A stretch of 64,000 nt of DNA from Gimesia sp. (GTDB taxonomy: Bacteria; Planctomycetota; Planctomycetia; Planctomycetales; Planctomycetaceae). The notes under the pieces were generated by a model, which worked only from the letters and a program-made list of their open reading frames with translations, was not told the DNA's origin and made no database searches. This document shows positions 54,529 to 62,850 of this stretch, one piece after another; within the stretch, counting starts at the first letter, position 1, and the number at the start of each line of letters is the position of its first letter. Made by a program: the position numbers and the translations under genes. The DNA lies in contig PAJV01000045.1 in NCBI GenBank assembly GCA_002706765.1, forward strand, positions 1-64,000, given 5' to 3'.

Positions 54529-55275
54529 TTATCCGCGACCGCCTGTGAGCTGTTCTCCCCCGGCAACGGTCAGCACTTCACCAGTGACAAAATCAGACCG
54601 TAACAGGTAGAGCAGGGCATGGCAGATTTCAGCGGGACTTCCTGCCCGTTTCAGAGGTGCCTTCTGCGCCCGCTCGTCCAGGTAAGACATGTCTTCCCCT
54701 GGTGGCGGCAGGATAGCACCGGGAGCGATGGCATTCACCTGAATTGCAGGTGCCAGATCCAGCGCCAGGCATTCCGTGAGAGTCACCAGACCTGCTTTGG
54801 AAATCCGGTAAGCCAGATGCTCCGCACCAGCGCGCTTCGCGCGCCAGTCCACGAGATTCACGATCGCGCCAGACTGCCCCGGCGGAAGCTGCTCCGCAAA
54901 TCGCTGGCAAAGAAAAAAGGGAGATTTCAGATTAATATCCAGGTGGGAATCCCAGTCTGCCTCCGTGGAATCAGACAGTCGCTTATTTTCGAAGACCGAA
55001 GCACTGTTGATCAGAATATCCACTTTACCGAACTCGGAAAGCGCTGCTTCGAAGATCACTGCCGCTGCAGTCACAGGATCAGAGAGATTCGCTGAGACAC
55101 GTGTCGCATTGCGTCCCCGCTCACGAATCTCCGCGCATGTCTGCTCTGCCGCCGCTTGTGAAAGGTGGTAATGAATGCAGAGATCAACGCCGGCTTCCGC
55201 TAACGACAGCGCCATGGCGCGGCCGATTCGAACCGCAGATCCTGTAATGACGGCGACTTTGCCTTCCAGATTCAA
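54529..55275 (-). CDS. SDR of the pteridine reductase / FolM type
   Basis: 248 residues from TTG 55275 with GGGAGA upstream. Rossmann motif VITGSAVRIGRA (9-20), then LCIHYHLSQAAAEQ, almost the same as the HYHRS region of trypanosomatid pteridine reductase PTR1. The active site has Asp143 (NLVDWRAKRAG) where ordinary SDRs have serine, with Tyr156 and Lys160. The Asp-13-Tyr-4-Lys spacing equals PTR1 Asp181/Tyr194/Lys198. It probably reduces dihydrofolate or dihydrobiopterin with NADPH, fitting the nearby folB/folK. A generic SDR is the alternative. Confidence 0.82.
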   Translation of the reverse strand: MNLEGKVAVITGSAVRIGRAMALSLAEAGVDLCIHYHLSQAAAEQTCAEIRERGRNATRVSANLSDPVTAAAVIFEAALSEFGKVDILINSASVFENKRLSDSTEADWDSHLDINLKSPFFLCQRFAEQLPPGQSGAIVNLVDWRAKRAGAEHLAYRISKAGLVTLTECLALDLAPAIQVNAIAPGAILPPPGEDMSYLDERAQKAPLKRAGSPAEICHALLYLLRSDFVTGEVLTVAGGEQLTGGRG

Positions 55276-55290
55276 CTGACTGTCTCCCGG

Positions 55291-55325
55291 GAAATAATAA
55301 AAGCCCCGGTCATCAAACCAGGGCT
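55291..55325 (-). terminator. terminator of the CheX-receiver gene
   Basis: AGCCCCGGT (55302-55310) pairs with ACCAGGGCT (55317-55325) with one mismatch. On the minus strand TTTTATTATT follows. It lies between the CheX-receiver stop and the SDR start. Confidence 0.75.
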
Positions 55326-55353
55326 CTTACAAGCTCTATCGAAGATGTTTCGT

Positions 55354-56283
55354 TCAATTTATAGTCGAAACGACTTCTTTGACAACCGGGATTCTTCCAA
55401 ACGCCCTCTCAATTTTGCCAACCAGTATCTGCTTTGTGAAGTCCGATTTCAGAATATAATCACTGGCTCCATGATTAAACGCCTGAATAATGGAAGTCGT
55501 GGAACGGTTGGAAGTCATCACCAGGACTTCCACACCTCGAGTGAGGGGAGACTCTTTGATGTACTTTACGGATTCCGCATGATTCCCCTCAGCCCCATCC
55601 AGATCCAGTAAAATCAGATCCGGAGGATTCAAGGCTGCTTCCATAAACGCTTCTTCAATCGAAGCCGCTGTCTGCACACGATACCGTTCATGTAACAAAC
55701 CTTTGAACAAGGCACGATTCATTTCATCCTGATCAATGACGATCAGACGTTTCCGCTCTGCTGTCTCGTGTTCATAGTCAATAATGTCACCCAACTGACC
55801 TACAAAGCCGAAATAGACAGCCAGGGGGCCGATTCCGGTCTGGAAAATCCCGCAGCGGGAACCCGCTTCAGGAGGATAGAGCGTATCGATCTGTTCGGTT
55901 TCGATCACGGTGGGATGACCGAGCTGGAATCCCATGTGATCGACGGCTTTTTTTGCCTGGCCGGCGATCATATTTGATAGCTCACAGGCAAAATCGGTCA
56001 GAACATGTTCATCGTCGGCCAGTTCTTCATCAATCAGCATCGACACTGCCTGTGAGACCAGCTCACGCGGTACATTCACGACCACGATCCCTTTTCCAGG
56101 GCCATTCACTTCAATCGCAGAACTCTTTTCAAAGCGCGGTGCTTCGTCGACCTCGACAATCTTTTCCAGTTCGGCTGTCGTGCCCACAAAATATTTGAAA
56201 ACATCGATCACAGAATTAATGACCGGATCCGAAAACCGTCTGGTCAGAGTTTCTGTCGTATGTGTTGCTGGAATGAGTGACAT
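55354..56283 (-). CDS. CheX-like domain fused to a response-regulator receiver
   Basis: About 309 residues from ATG 56283; TTG 56304 is the alternative. Residues 10-170 resemble CheX/CheC phosphatases: INSVIDVFKYFVGTTAELE, KGIVVVNVPRELVSQAVSML and LTDFACELSNMIAGQAKKAV, the last matching the E-x2-N catalytic motif. The C-terminal receiver has the acidic pair VIDQDE, phospho-acceptor Asp in LILLDLDGAE, Thr/Ser in VMTSNRST and Lys in YILKSDFTK. It may dephosphorylate a partner regulator, or itself. No chemotaxis genes are near. Confidence 0.85.
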   Translation of the reverse strand: MSLIPATHTTETLTRRFSDPVINSVIDVFKYFVGTTAELEKIVEVDEAPRFEKSSAIEVNGPGKGIVVVNVPRELVSQAVSMLIDEELADDEHVLTDFACELSNMIAGQAKKAVDHMGFQLGHPTVIETEQIDTLYPPEAGSRCGIFQTGIGPLAVYFGFVGQLGDIIDYEHETAERKRLIVIDQDEMNRALFKGLLHERYRVQTAASIEEAFMEAALNPPDLILLDLDGAEGNHAESVKYIKESPLTRGVEVLVMTSNRSTTSIIQAFNHGASDYILKSDFTKQILVGKIERAFGRIPVVKEVVSTIN

Positions 56284-56625
56284 AACTGAATCCGTCTTTG
56301 ACAAATAATTGCACCTGAAGAGATCACCTCACAGAAGCAGAAACTGCCCATCAGGCTGGTTTCCGATCTTCAGATCATTTTCCTGTTTTATTTTGAGTTC
56401 TTAAACTATATGTCAGAAATCCCGTTACGCAGGAAGCGATTGCAACCGAAAACAGGCTCTCATTGGGCGCCCGGTCTCATAATGGTTAAAATCATCAAGA
56501 CCCGCCTGCGAATCGAGCCGCCTGACCAGCACGAAAGCAGCGACTTGACTTACGTAAATTCCTGTTTTACAGCAGCTAACGCAAACCTGCTCAAACTCTC
56601 TCCCCAGGGGAAGAAAGAATCAGCT

Positions 56626-57519
56626 ATGAAGTCCCGGTTTTCTTTTATTCGGATTTTTTTCATCTCCTTAATCGGACTCATTTTATGTCTACCTGAACTT
56701 GAAGTATCTGCCTCCACAAATGCGGCAGGGAAATCTGAGTGGTCAGGCAGACAGGATACCTGGCATGGATACCAGCGAAACCATTTTCAGATTGAAGACA
56801 GGAAGTGTTATGTGGTGATCCCTGAGAAGGTCGCTTCGGGAACCCCCTGGGTCTGGCGAGCCCGGTTTCCTGACTTTCATTATGAAATGGATGTCGAGTT
56901 GCTCAAGCAGGGTTTCCATATTGCCTACCTGGATGTCGCCGACCTGTTCGGCTCCCCCCGGGCAATTTCTTACGGTAATCAATTCTATGACGAACTGACG
57001 AAAAAACACGGATTCCAGAAGAAGGTCGCGCTGGAAGGAGTAAGTCGCGGCGGATTGTTCATTTATAACTGGGCAATCGCCAATCCGGAAAAGGTCAGCT
57101 GTATTTACGCGGATACACCGGTCTGCGACTTCAAAAGCTGGCCGGGCGGCAAAGGAGCCAGTGAAGGTTCCGAATCGCGCTGGCAGGCTTGTCTGAAAGC
57201 CTACGGCATGACGGAAGCGGAAGCCCTCGCTTACAAAGGGAATCCGGTCGACCGCATCCAGGTCATCGCCGAAGCCCGCATTCCGGTACTGCACATCATC
57301 TCGGAAAACGACCAGGTCGTACCGCCGGCTGAAAACACACGATTGATGTTCAGCCGCGTTCCCGAACAATTCCGTAAGGATAATTTCAAAATCATCTCTG
57401 TGAAAACGGGAACGGAAAAATCAAAAGGGCACCACTTCACGCATCCACACCCCGGACAGGTCGTGAGCTTTATCAGAGAGAACACTCTGAAAAAAGACGT
57501 AAAACACACCTCTGATTAA
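56626..57519 (+). CDS. secreted alpha/beta-hydrolase
   Basis: 297 residues from ATG 56626, which has GGGGAAGAAAG upstream and starts a clean signal peptide (FSFIRIFFISLIGLILCLPEL). The frame is open from 56410, but that extra part has no protein-like features. The hydrolase core shows RNHFQIEDRKCYVVIPEKVA, the nucleophile in LEGVSRGGLFIYNWA, the acid in ISENDQVVP and the histidine in KSKGHHFTHPHP. Close in layout to planctomycete sialidase/pectin-associated esterase-like proteins. The substrate is unknown. Confidence 0.83.
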   Translation: MKSRFSFIRIFFISLIGLILCLPELEVSASTNAAGKSEWSGRQDTWHGYQRNHFQIEDRKCYVVIPEKVASGTPWVWRARFPDFHYEMDVELLKQGFHIAYLDVADLFGSPRAISYGNQFYDELTKKHGFQKKVALEGVSRGGLFIYNWAIANPEKVSCIYADTPVCDFKSWPGGKGASEGSESRWQACLKAYGMTEAEALAYKGNPVDRIQVIAEARIPVLHIISENDQVVPPAENTRLMFSRVPEQFRKDNFKIISVKTGTEKSKGHHFTHPHPGQVVSFIRENTLKKDVKHTSD

Positions 57520-57542
57520 TTAAGTTTTGGGGAGCCGGTTCG

Positions 57543-57812
57543 GTGACACTGGGGCACGTGGGGCAGACGGGCATGCTGACAATGCATCACCCGCCTGACA
57601 CCACAAACCACATCGCCAACTTCTTGAGCAAGCATGAAGGGAGAGCCCATTTCCTGCTCGGGGATGGCGCGGCCCGTTTTCTCAGCGAGAACATGAACTA
57701 TGACACTCTGACACCTTCCGGCATCTGGGAACCAACCATGATGGAAAAGTGCCGGGAGAATTCCAGAGGGCATCACATTGAACTCTGGCATCTCTCAATC
57801 TATTCGGACTGA
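57543..57812 (+). pseudogene. C-terminal fragment of a DUF1559 pseudopilin-like protein
   Basis: 89 residues. ANFLSKHEGRAHFLLGDGAA then RFLSENMNYDTL is the usual C-terminal end of planctomycete DUF1559 proteins (normally SxHxGGxxxxxxDGSVRFxSE). The family is about 300-400 residues and begins with a prepilin-like helix, which is missing here. The key glycines (GG to GR, DGSV to DGAA) are altered and no Shine-Dalgarno is seen. It looks like a decayed remnant or an end cut off by rearrangement. Expression is doubtful. Confidence 0.65.
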
Positions 57813-58278
57813 ATCCTCTGATTAGCAGACGGGACAGCACTCCGCAGGTAACGATCTGCTGTGAGGTGAGTTCTTAACAAGGGCCGAAGAAAACACTTAT
57901 CGTTAATACGCCACCAGAAACAGCAGCGAAAACGGGGATGGCGAGTGAAGCGGTGCGCCGGGTAATCCCTGCGCATGACAGGCGATTCACCAGCCTCAAA
58001 AAGCGGTCGAAAGACGGGCAGTGATTCTCCAGCCGAACCCAAAAGCCTGCCAGTAGTTGTCGCCGCGGGCTCAGGCCGGGAAAACTGTTTTCCGATTTTT
58101 GTAAATTCCGCGCAATTTAGTCAATTTATTTCTTGTATTTTATTCGCCAATGACATAATAATCTCGGACTTTAAAAAAAGCGTACCGATATAGGCATTAC
58201 GATTCGAAATCGTCTCGAACAATTTCATTCAAATCGGATGCCATTTTTTTCAGGCACCTCTAGTGGAGGGTTTATGAG
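57813..58278. other. 466-base leader region of speD
   Basis: No credible gene. A palindrome GGAAAACTGTTTTCC (58079-58093) is followed by GATTTTT, a possible weak terminator for the plus strand. A 6-bp hairpin (58199-58213) lies just before speD. The 5' half is GC-rich and the 3' half AT-rich. Confidence 0.45.
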
Positions 58279-58698
58279 TTGCATAAAGGAAGACATCTTC
58301 TCATTGATTGTCGTAATGTCTCGCGGGACATTTGTCTAAACGACCAACTGGTTCTTGAAGCCATGGCGCGTGGTGCTACCCGCGCTGGTGCAACTGTGAT
58401 TTCACAGGTTAGATATCACTTCGGTCATAATTCAGCACCGGGCTTCACCGCTATGTGCCTTCTTGATGAAAGCCACTGTTCAGCACACTGCTATGCAGAC
58501 CTCGGCTTAATCGCTCTGGACGTCTTCACGTGTGGCGATACCGACCCGAATGACGTATTACGTTATATTCGGGAAGAAATCGACCTCGGTGATGTCAGCA
58601 TTCTGGAGATGCCCCGCTTCCCCATCCCCAACGGGAAACCTGCCTTACAGGAAGCGGCCAGCTACACTTGCGAAGCTGATCAGGTCGTCACTCTATAA
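58279..58698 (+). CDS. speD: S-adenosylmethionine decarboxylase proenzyme
   Basis: 139 residues from TTG 58279, with GGAGGG eight bases upstream; an ATG at 58274 is out of frame. SpeD cleaves itself to form a pyruvoyl group and decarboxylates AdoMet, giving the aminopropyl donor for spermidine. The cleavage pair Glu64-Ser65 lies in LDESHCSAH, the proton donor His70 follows, and Cys85 is in VFTCGD. The Ser-5-His-15-Cys spacing matches the Thermotoga-type enzyme. Length is typical of the short class. Followed by a DHS-like gene on the same strand. Confidence 0.93.
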   Translation: MHKGRHLLIDCRNVSRDICLNDQLVLEAMARGATRAGATVISQVRYHFGHNSAPGFTAMCLLDESHCSAHCYADLGLIALDVFTCGDTDPNDVLRYIREEIDLGDVSILEMPRFPIPNGKPALQEAASYTCEADQVVTL

Positions 58699-58812
58699 AT
58701 TCTCAACATTTCCAGACTCTACCCGGAAACCACCAGAACTGCCTACAGTTCTCACACGTGAAGTGGTAGATTAAAACTGTTGTTGAATTCTTGTCATAAA
58801 AAATCGCATTCC

Positions 58813-58858
58813 GACAAGTGCGCTCTCTTGATGTTTACACTCATGGAGCGCACTTGTC
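58813..58858 (+). promoter_or_regulatory. 13-bp perfect inverted repeat upstream of the DHS-like gene
   Basis: GACAAGTGCGCTC (58813-58825) and GAGCGCACTTGTC (58846-58858) are perfectly complementary with a 20-base loop. It lies between speD and the DHS-like ATG at 58917. No T-tract follows, so it may be an mRNA regulatory stem or a protein-binding operator. Confidence 0.6.
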
Positions 58859-58916
58859 ATGCGTTATGACGGGGAAAGTACGTCCGGTAATTGAGATTTA
58901 TCAGGGAAAGCAGAAC

Positions 58917-60005
58917 ATGAGTGGAGAACGCGAGTTCCACGACGGTCGAGGCGACGGTTTAAAACCACTGAAAAGCCTGGACCTGTCCAGTGTCAATACC
59001 TTTGCCGAGTTGTTACAGGCAATGTCCGAAACCGCTTTTTCAGGCAGAAAACTGGGTGTCGCCTACGACATTCTGCTGGAAATGTCGGAAGATACCAACT
59101 GCAAAGTCGTCCTGACACTTTCTGGCGCCATGACGGTCGCCAAACAGGGCAGCATCATCTGTGACATGATCGATCGCGGCCTGGTGCATGCGGTTGTTGC
59201 CACCGGGGCGCTCATTGCCCACGGCCTGACAGAATCAATCGGACTGGTTCACTACCAGTACAATCCCAACGATTCAGACGAAACACTTTACAAAAAAGGT
59301 TACAACCGTATCTACGATACGCTTGAGATGGAATCCAATCTGAATAATGTCGAGCGACTCGTTCGCTCCGTGCTCAGGGAATCCAAACCCGAAGACGGCG
59401 TCTGGTCATCCGCGCGACTGTGCCGCGCCCTTGGACAACGACTCTCCGAAGTCGACGAAGGCCGCGGAATTCTTCGCAGTGCCTATGAACAGAACGTGCC
59501 CGTTTTCATCCCCGCTTTCACGGACAGCGAAATCGGACTCGATGTCGCCACCTGGGCCATGTCAGAACACATCGCACAATCCGGCAAATCGGCGGAAGAG
59601 CTCGATCAGGCTGAAATCCTGACGGCACTGCCCAGCTTCAATCCGTTCATTGACCTCCAGAAATACGCTGGTTTAATGCGCGACGCGGTAACCCTGGGTA
59701 TCTTTACCGTCGGCGGCGGTGTCCCCCGGAACTGGGCGCAACAGGTTGCTCCCTACTACGAAATTGCCAACTACCGCCTGGGTACGGAGTGGAAAGAACC
59801 CCGTTTTAAGTACGGCATCCGCATCTGCCCCGAGCCGGTCCACTGGGGAGGCCTGTCAGGCTGCACCTACTCGGAAGGGGTCAGCTGGGGTAAATTCATC
59901 TCTCCCCAGGAAGGGGGACGCTTCGCAGAAGTTTATTCCGATGCGACCGTGGTCCTGCCTCTGCTGATGAAAGCTGTCTTCGAGAAACTGGACGAAGCCG
60001 GCTGA
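58917..60005 (+). CDS. deoxyhypusine-synthase-like protein
   Basis: 362 residues from ATG 58917 with GGGAAAG nine bases upstream; the frame is open from 58818 but that part overlaps the inverted repeat. Family motifs: VVLTLSGAMTVAKQGSIICD, VVATGALIAHGLTESIG, PVFIPAFTDSEIGLDVATW and the catalytic lysine in GVSWGKFISPQEGG near residue 325, then YSDATVVLPLLM. Bacteria lack eIF5A, so hypusine formation is unlikely. Related bacterial enzymes move the aminobutyl group of spermidine to putrescine or other amines (homospermidine-type). The speD neighbour supports a polyamine role. Confidence 0.87.
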   Translation: MSGEREFHDGRGDGLKPLKSLDLSSVNTFAELLQAMSETAFSGRKLGVAYDILLEMSEDTNCKVVLTLSGAMTVAKQGSIICDMIDRGLVHAVVATGALIAHGLTESIGLVHYQYNPNDSDETLYKKGYNRIYDTLEMESNLNNVERLVRSVLRESKPEDGVWSSARLCRALGQRLSEVDEGRGILRSAYEQNVPVFIPAFTDSEIGLDVATWAMSEHIAQSGKSAEELDQAEILTALPSFNPFIDLQKYAGLMRDAVTLGIFTVGGGVPRNWAQQVAPYYEIANYRLGTEWKEPRFKYGIRICPEPVHWGGLSGCTYSEGVSWGKFISPQEGGRFAEVYSDATVVLPLLMKAVFEKLDEAG

Positions 60006-60042
60006 ACATCGGGGTGAAATTGACTTCGACTGCAGTCAGCAG

Positions 60043-60078
60043 CCTCGTCAGTCATTTGGAATCAGACGACTGACGAGG
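60043..60078. terminator. 11-bp perfect stem-loop between convergent genes
   Basis: CCTCGTCAGTC (60043-60053) and GACTGACGAGG (60068-60078) pair perfectly with a 14-base loop. It lies just beyond the DHS-like stop and overlaps the last codons and stop of the M14 gene on the other strand. No strong T-tract follows on either side, so it may serve as a bidirectional mRNA 3' end. Confidence 0.5.
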
Positions 60079-61314
60079 ATCCTGCTGCAGATACCGGGCG
60101 ATTCCCCGGCCCAGTTGCATTCCCACTGTCATATATCCCTGTGGGTTGCTGTGTGGCGTATTCCAGCAGGTTTCCAGCGTAATCCCGACGACATGTTCAC
60201 GCGTCACACTCCGTACCCAGTTACTGGAAATCTCTTTCCACCGTTTGTCATACTTCGGACCGGTCGAAGGGGTGCTCCGATCCAGTTTCAATGGCTCTCG
60301 CATCTCCACGCGGCAGGCAGCGATAAACGCATCCTGCAATGCCTTTCGACGTTCCGTATTGAGCTCCGGAGGAGCAATATAAAAGAAAGGCTGCTTCGAG
60401 TTCGCTCCTGGATTATGCAGGTCCACAAACATCACCAGGCGACCCTGTTCATCGAATGTTTTAATCGACTTCATCGCGGTCTGGACGGCATTCCAGCGCG
60501 GATGTTCCGACCAGTCCCGGTTATGATCATGCGGAACCTGATTTTTGCCTCCATTACCGGTTGCCACATTGTCAATGTCCATAACAGGCACAAAGTAAAT
60601 GTCTGTCTTTTCCCGCAGAGCTACCGCCTGCGGATCTTCACTGACCGCCCACTCGATAAAGCCACGTCCCACCCAGCTACCGCCGGATTCCCAGGCATGC
60701 TGCCTTGCCTGCACCCAGATCACCATCCGAGATTCGTCTTTCTCACCAGCGGGCGAAACAACCAGGGCAGGCACACTGCGACCAGCGCGGGTCTTACACA
60801 ACTCAAAAGCCGTCACATGGGTGTGTTTCTGACTCAGAGATTTGACCAGTTCTTCTGCATCACCGGGTACGAAGGCAGGCCCCCAGGCAAACCAGACAAC
60901 TTTCGTATCCGGTTTTACTTTCCACTCACAGGTCTCTCCCTGCTTTTTGCCCGGTGGCGTCTGCGACCAGACACGTTGATCGGTACTGAATGCCGCTTGC
61001 TCAGGTAATGCCCACGTTGCTGATAATTTCTGACCGTTCGCCTGTTTCATCTGACTGGCATCGACGGTCACCGTGAGTTCTTCCCCTGGCGTGAGTCCTT
61101 TTACCCGAAAGTACCACCAGCAGGGCCAGCCAAACTGGGGATCGCCGGCGGGACGAACCAGAATTATGCGCTGCCTCTGGTCAATTTGCACAACCTCAGC
61201 AGATCCACCCGGAAAGTCAGAGGTAACTACCAGATTCTCAGCAGCGGCCCGGGAGTATGAAAGCAAGATCGACAACACCCACATCAAAATAAAGCAGTGT
61301 AGCCTCGACATCAT
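60052..61314 (-). CDS. secreted M14-family zinc carboxypeptidase-like protein
   Basis: 420 residues with a signal peptide (FILMWVLSILLSYSRAAA); GGAG precedes the start. After an N-terminal beta-rich domain of about 130 residues, the peptidase core shows IWVQARQHAWESGGSWVGRG (zinc His and Glu of the HxxE motif), VPVMDIDNVATGN, HDHNRDWSEH, and the third ligand in MFVDLHNPG. This layout matches the M14D/cytosolic-carboxypeptidase-like group, with an N-terminal domain before the core. Probably trims peptides or cell-wall pieces outside the cytoplasm. The substrate is unknown. Confidence 0.86.
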   Translation of the reverse strand: MMSRLHCFILMWVLSILLSYSRAAAENLVVTSDFPGGSAEVVQIDQRQRIILVRPAGDPQFGWPCWWYFRVKGLTPGEELTVTVDASQMKQANGQKLSATWALPEQAAFSTDQRVWSQTPPGKKQGETCEWKVKPDTKVVWFAWGPAFVPGDAEELVKSLSQKHTHVTAFELCKTRAGRSVPALVVSPAGEKDESRMVIWVQARQHAWESGGSWVGRGFIEWAVSEDPQAVALREKTDIYFVPVMDIDNVATGNGGKNQVPHDHNRDWSEHPRWNAVQTAMKSIKTFDEQGRLVMFVDLHNPGANSKQPFFYIAPPELNTERRKALQDAFIAACRVEMREPLKLDRSTPSTGPKYDKRWKEISSNWVRSVTREHVVGITLETCWNTPHSNPQGYMTVGMQLGRGIARYLQQDPRQSSDSK

Positions 61315-61329
61315 TTCTCCCCGGCTGGA

Positions 61330-62784
61330 TTATTTCAAGATTCCCTCGGCGACTTTACCCTGTCCCGGCTCGACCAGGGCCACGGGTTGTGCATTGTGTT
61401 CGAAATGTAATTCGTCCGCCTTCAGTCCGAACTGATGCAGCAAAGTGGCATGAAAATCATGCTGTGTAACTACATCCTGGACTGCCCGGTGACCAAAATC
61501 ATCCGTGGCACCATGAATGTGCCCCTCTTTGATGCCGCCACCGGCCATCCAGATACTGAAGCCTTCGGTATTATGATCGCGGCCCGGTTTTTTACCCGCG
61601 CCTCGATCCTGAACGACCGGCAGACGTCCCATTTCGCCTCCCCATTGTACCATCGTAGAATCCAGTAAACCACGCTGCTTCAGGTCGGTGACCAGAGCCG
61701 CACATGGTTTATCGCAGCTTCTGCAACGGGATTCCAATGCTGCAAAAATGTTTTCGTGCATGTCCCAGGCATAATTCCAGATCTGCACAAACCGCACGCC
61801 CCGCTCAACAAAACGCCGGGCCAGTATACAGGCATCCGCAAACTCTTTGGTTACGGGATCGTTGGAACCATACATCTGATGAGTTGCTTCAGTCTCTTTC
61901 GTCAGGTCCAGCGCTTCGGTCGCTGCGGTCTGCATCCGGGCCGCCAGTTCGTAACTGGCAATCCGGGCAGACAGATCGTCTTCACCGGGGTGACGTTCCA
62001 GATGAATCTGGTTTAACTCTTTTAATAGATCCAGCTGATTGCTCTGGGGCTTGCCGCGTAGTTGTGAGATCGGGTTCAGATTCGCAATCCGTGGTTCTGA
62101 TTTACTGACGACTGTTCCCTGGTAAATTGAAGGTAACTGGCGGCTGTCCCAGTAAGGCGAACCCACGGGATTGCGGGGAATCGTGATCGCGACGAAGGCC
62201 GGCAGGTTCTGTGTCTCGGCGCCCAGTCCATAGGTCACCCAGCTCCCCAGGGAAGGCCAGCCTTCGCGTCCGCGCCCCGTTGTCATCGCTCGCATCCCGG
62301 CCACATGATTTCGAATGTTGGGCAACTGCATGGAACGAATCAGCGTCACATCATCAACAATCTCGCCGAAGTGAGGCAGCAGGGCCGTATTGATCTCCAT
62401 TCCCGATTCGCCACACTTCTCAAACGTATCAGGCGCCGGCATGATGATGGAAGTTGCCTGACCGGCATTGTCATATTTAATGCCATCCCCGGGAAATCGT
62501 TTGCCCGCATATTCATCCAGTGTCGGCTTGCGATCAAACAGATCCAGGTGACTGGGACCTCCGCCACAAAAAATCGAAATCATGGATTTCGCTCGCGCCG
62601 GGTGAGTCGTCTTTTTGGGTTTCAGATCATACGTGATTTCTTCCAGGGGCGGCTTTTCAGGCGCTCCGAGCAACTGGTCGTCTTTTAACAACGTCGCCAG
62701 TGCCAGGGAAGACACACCGAAAGCACTTTGCGCCAGAAAATGACGACGGGAACCGTTTGAATAATCATGACTGTTCTGAAACAC
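61330..62784 (-). CDS. DUF1501 protein (second copy in window)
   Basis: 484 residues from GTG 62784 with GGGAG six bases upstream. The twin-arginine leader is GSRRHFLAQSAFGVSSLALA. Core: MISIFCGGGPSHLDLFDRKP, GEIVDDVTLIRSMQLPNIRN and VQWGGEMGRLPVVQDRGAGK with GRDHNTEGFSIWMAGGGI. It belongs to the same family as the gene at 41278 but is clearly diverged. The partner DUF1553 gene ends 66 bases upstream, so one operon is likely. Confidence 0.9.
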   Translation of the reverse strand: MFQNSHDYSNGSRRHFLAQSAFGVSSLALATLLKDDQLLGAPEKPPLEEITYDLKPKKTTHPARAKSMISIFCGGGPSHLDLFDRKPTLDEYAGKRFPGDGIKYDNAGQATSIIMPAPDTFEKCGESGMEINTALLPHFGEIVDDVTLIRSMQLPNIRNHVAGMRAMTTGRGREGWPSLGSWVTYGLGAETQNLPAFVAITIPRNPVGSPYWDSRQLPSIYQGTVVSKSEPRIANLNPISQLRGKPQSNQLDLLKELNQIHLERHPGEDDLSARIASYELAARMQTAATEALDLTKETEATHQMYGSNDPVTKEFADACILARRFVERGVRFVQIWNYAWDMHENIFAALESRCRSCDKPCAALVTDLKQRGLLDSTMVQWGGEMGRLPVVQDRGAGKKPGRDHNTEGFSIWMAGGGIKEGHIHGATDDFGHRAVQDVVTQHDFHATLLHQFGLKADELHFEHNAQPVALVEPGQGKVAEGILK

Positions 62785-62850
62785 AACATACTCCCTTCGG
62801 AGAGATTATTATCTTACAGGTACCTGTCTGACACCTGACTAAAAAATGAG

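Noticed and set aside
57800-58193. Short open frames on both strands upstream of speD
   Set aside because: Arginine-rich or tail-less translations without family features; probably leader DNA.
58917-60005. True deoxyhypusine synthase
   Set aside because: Bacteria have no eIF5A, so the name describes the fold only; a small-amine substrate is more likely.
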